Shown: piece by piece, positions 60,240 to 64,000 of the stretch
How positions within the stretch are numbered: position 1 is the first letter of the stretch
Layout of the letters: each line of letters begins with the position of its first letter
NCBI RefSeq assembly: GCF_019279795.1
Contig: NC_056749.1
Location: forward strand, 574,153,173-574,217,172
DNA: 64,000 bases
Source: Protopterus annectens
Lineage: Eukaryota > Chordata > Ceratodontiformes > Protopteridae
Direction of reading: 5' to 3'
Translations under genes and position numbers: made by a program
Notes under the pieces: generated by a model
What the model saw: the letters and a program-made list of their open reading frames with translations, nothing else
Told to the model about the DNA's origin: nothing
Databases searched by the model: none

Positions 60240-61125
60240 TTATTTATTTCACATTTGTTAACCGGGTTGGTCCAACTGAGCACATTGCCCATTTTCAATG
60301 GAGACCCAAGGAGAAAAGCTCCAATAAAAAAAGTAATTATTTAAATATTAACATAGACTAAAGGATTAATAGAATAGCATACAGTATACAAAAATTCAGT
60401 AGTTGATAGCATATTCAGAGAAGACAGAAATATTTAGGAATACATATAGTTTGGGAAATAGTACAAGAAAGAATATACAATTATCAGTGAGGAATTTTAG
60501 AAGTTAGGTAAATTTGGCAGACAGATGAATTAAAGAGCAAGAGAGCAGTCAGGATCCTGGCTGGGCTAGATCCATTTTTTTCTGGAAGAATAGTTTTAGT
60601 TCTTTTTTGAAGCCTATTGCTTGAGTGATGTTTCACAGGTTAGAGGGTAGGCTGTTCCAGATTTTTGTTATGGATGATTTATAAAGGAGACTGCCAATGT
60701 TCAATTTAGGTGTATGTGTTTCTAGATGTTTCTCTGAGCTGCAGAGGGGATGAAGGGGGGGATAGTAAGAAACTAGATTGGGGAGAGAGGAACACACAGT
60801 GGGTTTGTTTAGTATGAAGTGGGTTAGATTTAGTTGGGATAGTTTTTATGTGATGGGAGAATGAAAGCCATTGTATCTTGTGGAGGGCTAAACAATGGTG
60901 GGTAGGTTTAGAAGATTGGCCGCAAATTTGGCAATATTATAATAGGTCTGTTGTAGTTTAGAGAGTAGACAGGATTGAAGGTTGTTGAGGACTGGTGATC
61001 CATAGAGGAGGATAGGAAGGAGGTAAGCTTGGGCCAGGGTATGTCAAGAATCCACAGAGAGGAGTTTTGAGTTGTGGTATAGCATACCAAGTTTTTGGTT
61101 AGTTTTTATTTTATTTTTTTTTTTT
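60240..61125 (-). mobile_element. L2-type LINE, C-terminus and complete 3' end
   Basis: On the minus strand, after frame correction: NQKLGMLYHNSKLLSVDS, AQAYLLPILLYGSPVLNNLQ, TKIWNSLPSNL and IGFKKELKLFFQKK. A 3' UTR ends gagcttttctccttgggtct and an ATAAATAAA-type tail. This links the short tails at 2250, 36017 and 57590 to an L2-type LINE. The 5' truncation is at an A-rich run (T-run at 61107-61127 on the plus strand). Confidence 0.82.
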
Positions 61126-61199
61126 TTACTGCTTGGTGAATGTGTGAGCCAAACTTTAGTTGAAAATAAGCAGCCAGCCCAAAGTGGTATATAGAATCC

Positions 61200-63080
61200 A
61201 AAATTTAATATGGCAACAAAACAGACCAGTTTCAGCAAAAATTACATAGCCTTCAGTGTAAAAAAACTTCTACAAATAGCCATATTAAAAGTTAAAACAA
61301 TTAACAACAGAAAATGATTGGTTTGTAACAATTGCTCATTAAGCCCTAGGGGGAATAACCCACCCAGTTTAATTATCAATTTCATTTCTTTTAAATTTAA
61401 TATACTGTGCCAACCAACCTTATTCCCTTTCTTACCAATGATCAAATAAATAATAGTAAATCTGAAATTAGCTGTAGGATGGTTCAAAACATGTTTATAC
61501 AAGGCACTACTAACCTCTTTATTTTTAATATCACTAACCTGTTCACTAATATGAAATTTCACTGGTCTCGAGGTCTGCCCCACATAAAATGCAGAGCATG
61601 AGCAGGTAGCCAAATAAATTACCCATTCACTAGAGCAGTTAGCAAAACATTTTGTATCAAAAACCTTGCCCTTGTTAATGCAAGTAAAATGCTTTGTCTC
61701 ATCTACCCGAACACAATGGGCACAATGCCCACATGGAAAACACCCAAAAGATGATCCCTATCTGGGTTGTTTGACGCTGTGACTGGACATCTGAAGAACC
61801 AGTTTTCTAATGATTAAAAAAAGAACCTAATGTTTGACCTCTCCTATAATCAAATGGGCATCTTTCGGGTAGCATGTTAGTAAGCCTCATATCCCCCATA
61901 AAAATATTCCAATTTTGTTGGATAACATGCAAAACATTCTGCGTATTACGCCCATAAGTGGTAATAAGTCTAATATGTGGATCTGGGGAATGTATCCTAT
62001 CTTTATATCTCATGAGATCCTTCCTGTCCACTGATGACACCTCCCTACAGGCCAAGGTAATGGTACCAGACTTGTACCCCCGAGACCTAAATCTTCCCAC
62101 CAGGTCCCTCTTATGATGTTCATATTTGTTAGAATCAGAGCAGATACGCATGAGTCGCACAAATTGGGATTTAGGTATGTTGCATATAATATGAGGAGGA
62201 GGATGACTAGAAGCATGCAAAAAGGGGTTATATTCCAGAAATTTCCAATACACTTGTGTATCTAGTATATGATATGGATTCCTGTTAATCAGGACATCCA
62301 AAAAAGTAATCTGATTCTGATCAAAATTGCAAGTAAAATGAATACCCCATTTGTTGCTATTAATATAATCCAGGAATTCATTCAGGTACGCAACATCCAC
62401 TTTCCATACTAACCAGCAGTCATCCAAATAATGCCAAATATTGATTTCAGACAAATACAGATTATGGAGGGGATCGTAAATCAATCATTCCTCTATATAT
62501 GCCATGAAAATATCCGCATATATAGGAGCAAATGACTCCCCCATGGCTGTCCCCTGTATTTGCAAGAAACAATGATCTCTGTAGTAGAATACATTTTTGG
62601 TTAGTATATGTTAAGTTAACCCAATAAAAAAGGTACTGAATCCAGGCAGGTAAAGATCTGATACAGTTAACCAATGTTGCAGAGCAGACAAGCCTGCCCA
62701 ATGTGGTATGTTGGTGTAAAGGGCAGAAACATTGGGAGTACATTGCAGCCAACCTGGCTCGATTTGGGTGTCTTGCAGTATATGAAGGAACACAGTGGTA
62801 TCCTGAATATGGGCCTTGACATACACAAGTAATGGGCGAAGGTATTGTGTCAGATAAACCAACAACGGCTCCGTAAGGGAACCCCTGTCTGAAACATTAG
62901 GCCTCCCAGGGGATCCTGGAGTTGTCTTATGGACCTTGGGTAACAAATATAGATGCAGAAAAAACTTCAAAAACAAAATCATCCCCAAGGGGAGTGCTAC
63001 AGGAAACAAACACTGCAGACAGGAGCAGATTGCTGAGCACTTTCGTTCGGTTTTATTACTACGAACTTCTTCAGAGCGAT
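61200..63080 (-). pseudogene. Penelope-like element: RT plus GIY-YIG endonuclease
   Basis: On the minus strand, the RT begins at LYLLPKVHKTTPGSPGRPNV and SDRGSLTEPLLVYLTQYLRP (62950-62830), then ALYTNIPHWAGLSALQHWL. After a shift come QIQGTAMGESFAPIYADIFM, INIWHYLDDCWLVWK (YLDD catalytic box) and TFLDVLINRN. Next are a cysteine linker (CGHCAHC near 61715) and the GIY-YIG domain VIYLATCSCSAFYVGQTSR (61620-61560), with GLFPLGLNEQ near its end. The N-terminal RT part before LPKVHK is absent. Shifts lie near 62600 and 62480, and the linker is interrupted near 61800. Confidence 0.88.
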
Positions 63081-63090
63081 ACATTAAATT
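63030..63090 (-). ncRNA. Hammerhead-ribozyme-like motif upstream of the Penelope RT
   Basis: The minus strand reads gct CTGAAGA a GTTCG (loop) CGAAC GAAA gtgctc agc. CTGANGA and GAAA are the two conserved core strands of a hammerhead. GTTCG/CGAAC would be stem II and gct/agc the start of stem I. Penelope-like elements are known to carry small type I hammerheads. One extra A between the core and stem II, and a very short stem III, make the fold imperfect. Confidence 0.35.
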
Positions 63091-63128
63091 AAAATACTTG
63101 TTTAAATAGCATTGAGAATGCACACAAT

Positions 63129-64000
63129 TCAAATGAGGTGTAGAATACAGTGTTTTGATAGGGTAACAGTTCTTGAATCTTTTGCTAAAATGGAGGTCCG
63201 AGGCCTGGCCTCTCTCTCTCCTTCATCTCTGTGGTTTTGGTCTTCTTGCATTTGCGGCATCTTATCTTCGTGTCTAGGCTGGTTGATCTGTATTCTGGGT
63301 GGTTTGTGACCAACATCAAGCCAGAGTTGCTCTGGGTCTTTTATGTTTTCTGTAGTGTGCTTCATTGTAGTCCATCATTTTCCTGACATCCTCCTGTGAG
63401 TGGTTTTCCAGCCATGTAAATAGGTTTATCACCGAGTCCTGGATAAGTTGTTTCATGGATGGTGAGTGGGTATCTGTGCAGTTGTTTGTTTGTTACATAC
63501 CATGGGGCATCTAGGATGAGTCTGAGGGACTTGTTTTGTAATCTCTGAAGAGTTGCTATGTAGCTGTTTGCTGCATATCCCCATACTGGTGAAGCATAGA
63601 GCATCTGGGCTCTGATTGTGGTCCTGTAGAGCAGAAGTTTGTTTTTGATGCTGAGACCGCTTCTCCTATTCAAAAGTGGATAAAGTTGGTTGTGTTTTTT
63701 TCGTGCATTTGCCGTGTTGGTTTCAATGTGTGGTTTCCAGGAGAGATGTTTATCCAATGTAACTCTGAGGTACTTGACAGACTCTTTCCATGTTATGTCC
63801 TTGTCGAACATGGTGATCTTTTTGTCTGGATTTAAGAATCGTCCGCTCATCCATATTGCAGTGCTCTTTTCTGGATTGCTCTCTATGTGCCATGTGTGGT
63901 ACCACATTTCTAGAGCATCCACAGACTCTTGGAGTCTTTTGGAGATCAACCAGGGATGTTTGGATTTGTAGAGAATTGTGGTGTCGTCTGCATACTGTGC
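63129..64000 (-). CDS. Jockey-like non-LTR reverse transcriptase, C-terminal part (runs off window)
   Basis: The frame is open from the window edge to the stop near 63362. It starts AQYADDTTILYKSKHPWLIS, so the catalytic YADD box lies at about 63983-63994. It continues LEMWYHTWHIESNPEKSTAI, ITWKESVKYLRVTLDKHLSW, MLYASPVWGYAANSYIATLQ and RLQNKSLRLILDAPWYVTNK. The QNK.LR.I..APWYV.N..LH pattern is characteristic of the Jockey clade, best known from arthropods. A Lys/Arg/Glu-rich tail may continue to 63129. The 5' part lies outside the window. Confidence 0.8.

Noticed and set aside
61242-61613. A stand-alone GIY-YIG homing endonuclease
   Set aside because: It is preceded by LPKVHK and YLDD reverse transcriptase motifs on the same strand and belongs to a Penelope-like element.

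Overview
This window looks like eukaryotic, repeat-dominated DNA from a large animal genome. The evidence is introns with GT/AG sites, long (AT)n and (GT)n tracts, a tRNA-derived SINE, CR1-, L2- and L1-type LINEs, Penelope-like elements and hAT transposons. The mix fits a vertebrate such as a lungfish, amphibian or cartilaginous fish, but I cannot name the species. I found no convincing single-copy host gene, rRNA, functional tRNA or CRISPR array.

Layout. Positions 1-16200 and 18128-34352 are near-identical direct copies. The simplest reading is a head-to-tail duplication with a unit of 16201-34352 (about 18.15 kb), of which 1-16200 is the end of the preceding unit. The break falls at the 3' terminus of a CR1 element. 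Each unit holds microsatellites, an old unnamed repeat, an L2 3' end with a nested SINE, a Penelope fragment, several CR1 fragments (one split by a hAT-like nonautonomous insertion with inverted ends) and no intact gene. Many differences between the copies are short indels at CG dinucleotides or homopolymers, so an assembly false duplication is a serious alternative. Three substitution-rich patches point to real divergence, or mis-polishing, inside repeats.

From 34353 to 42075 there is single-copy DNA made of three CR1 elements (zinc finger plus SGNH-esterase ORF1; endonuclease plus reverse transcriptase ORF2), nested and internally deleted, with an L2 tail between two of them.

From 43048 to 51337, on the minus strand, is the most interesting locus: a multi-exon gene related to the proteins often annotated as uncharacterized or P2X purinoceptor 7-like. 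Eleven consecutive exons encode a transposase-like protein with a GDAWMDSPGHSAQY motif and a VVMDAHPQI motif. Two further exons encode the cysteine-rich P2X7-type ballast domain. Splice phases agree across the long run once three one-base length differences are allowed for. It is broken by those three shifts and by one TGA at a CpG-type site, with a second in-frame TGA that may be a true stop.

From 52391 to 64000 there is an almost intact L2-like LINE (+), an orphan L1-type ORF1 (-), a decayed hAT transposase cut by an L2 tail (-), an L2 3' fragment (-), a Penelope-like element with GIY-YIG domain (-), and a Jockey-like reverse transcriptase running off the window end (-).
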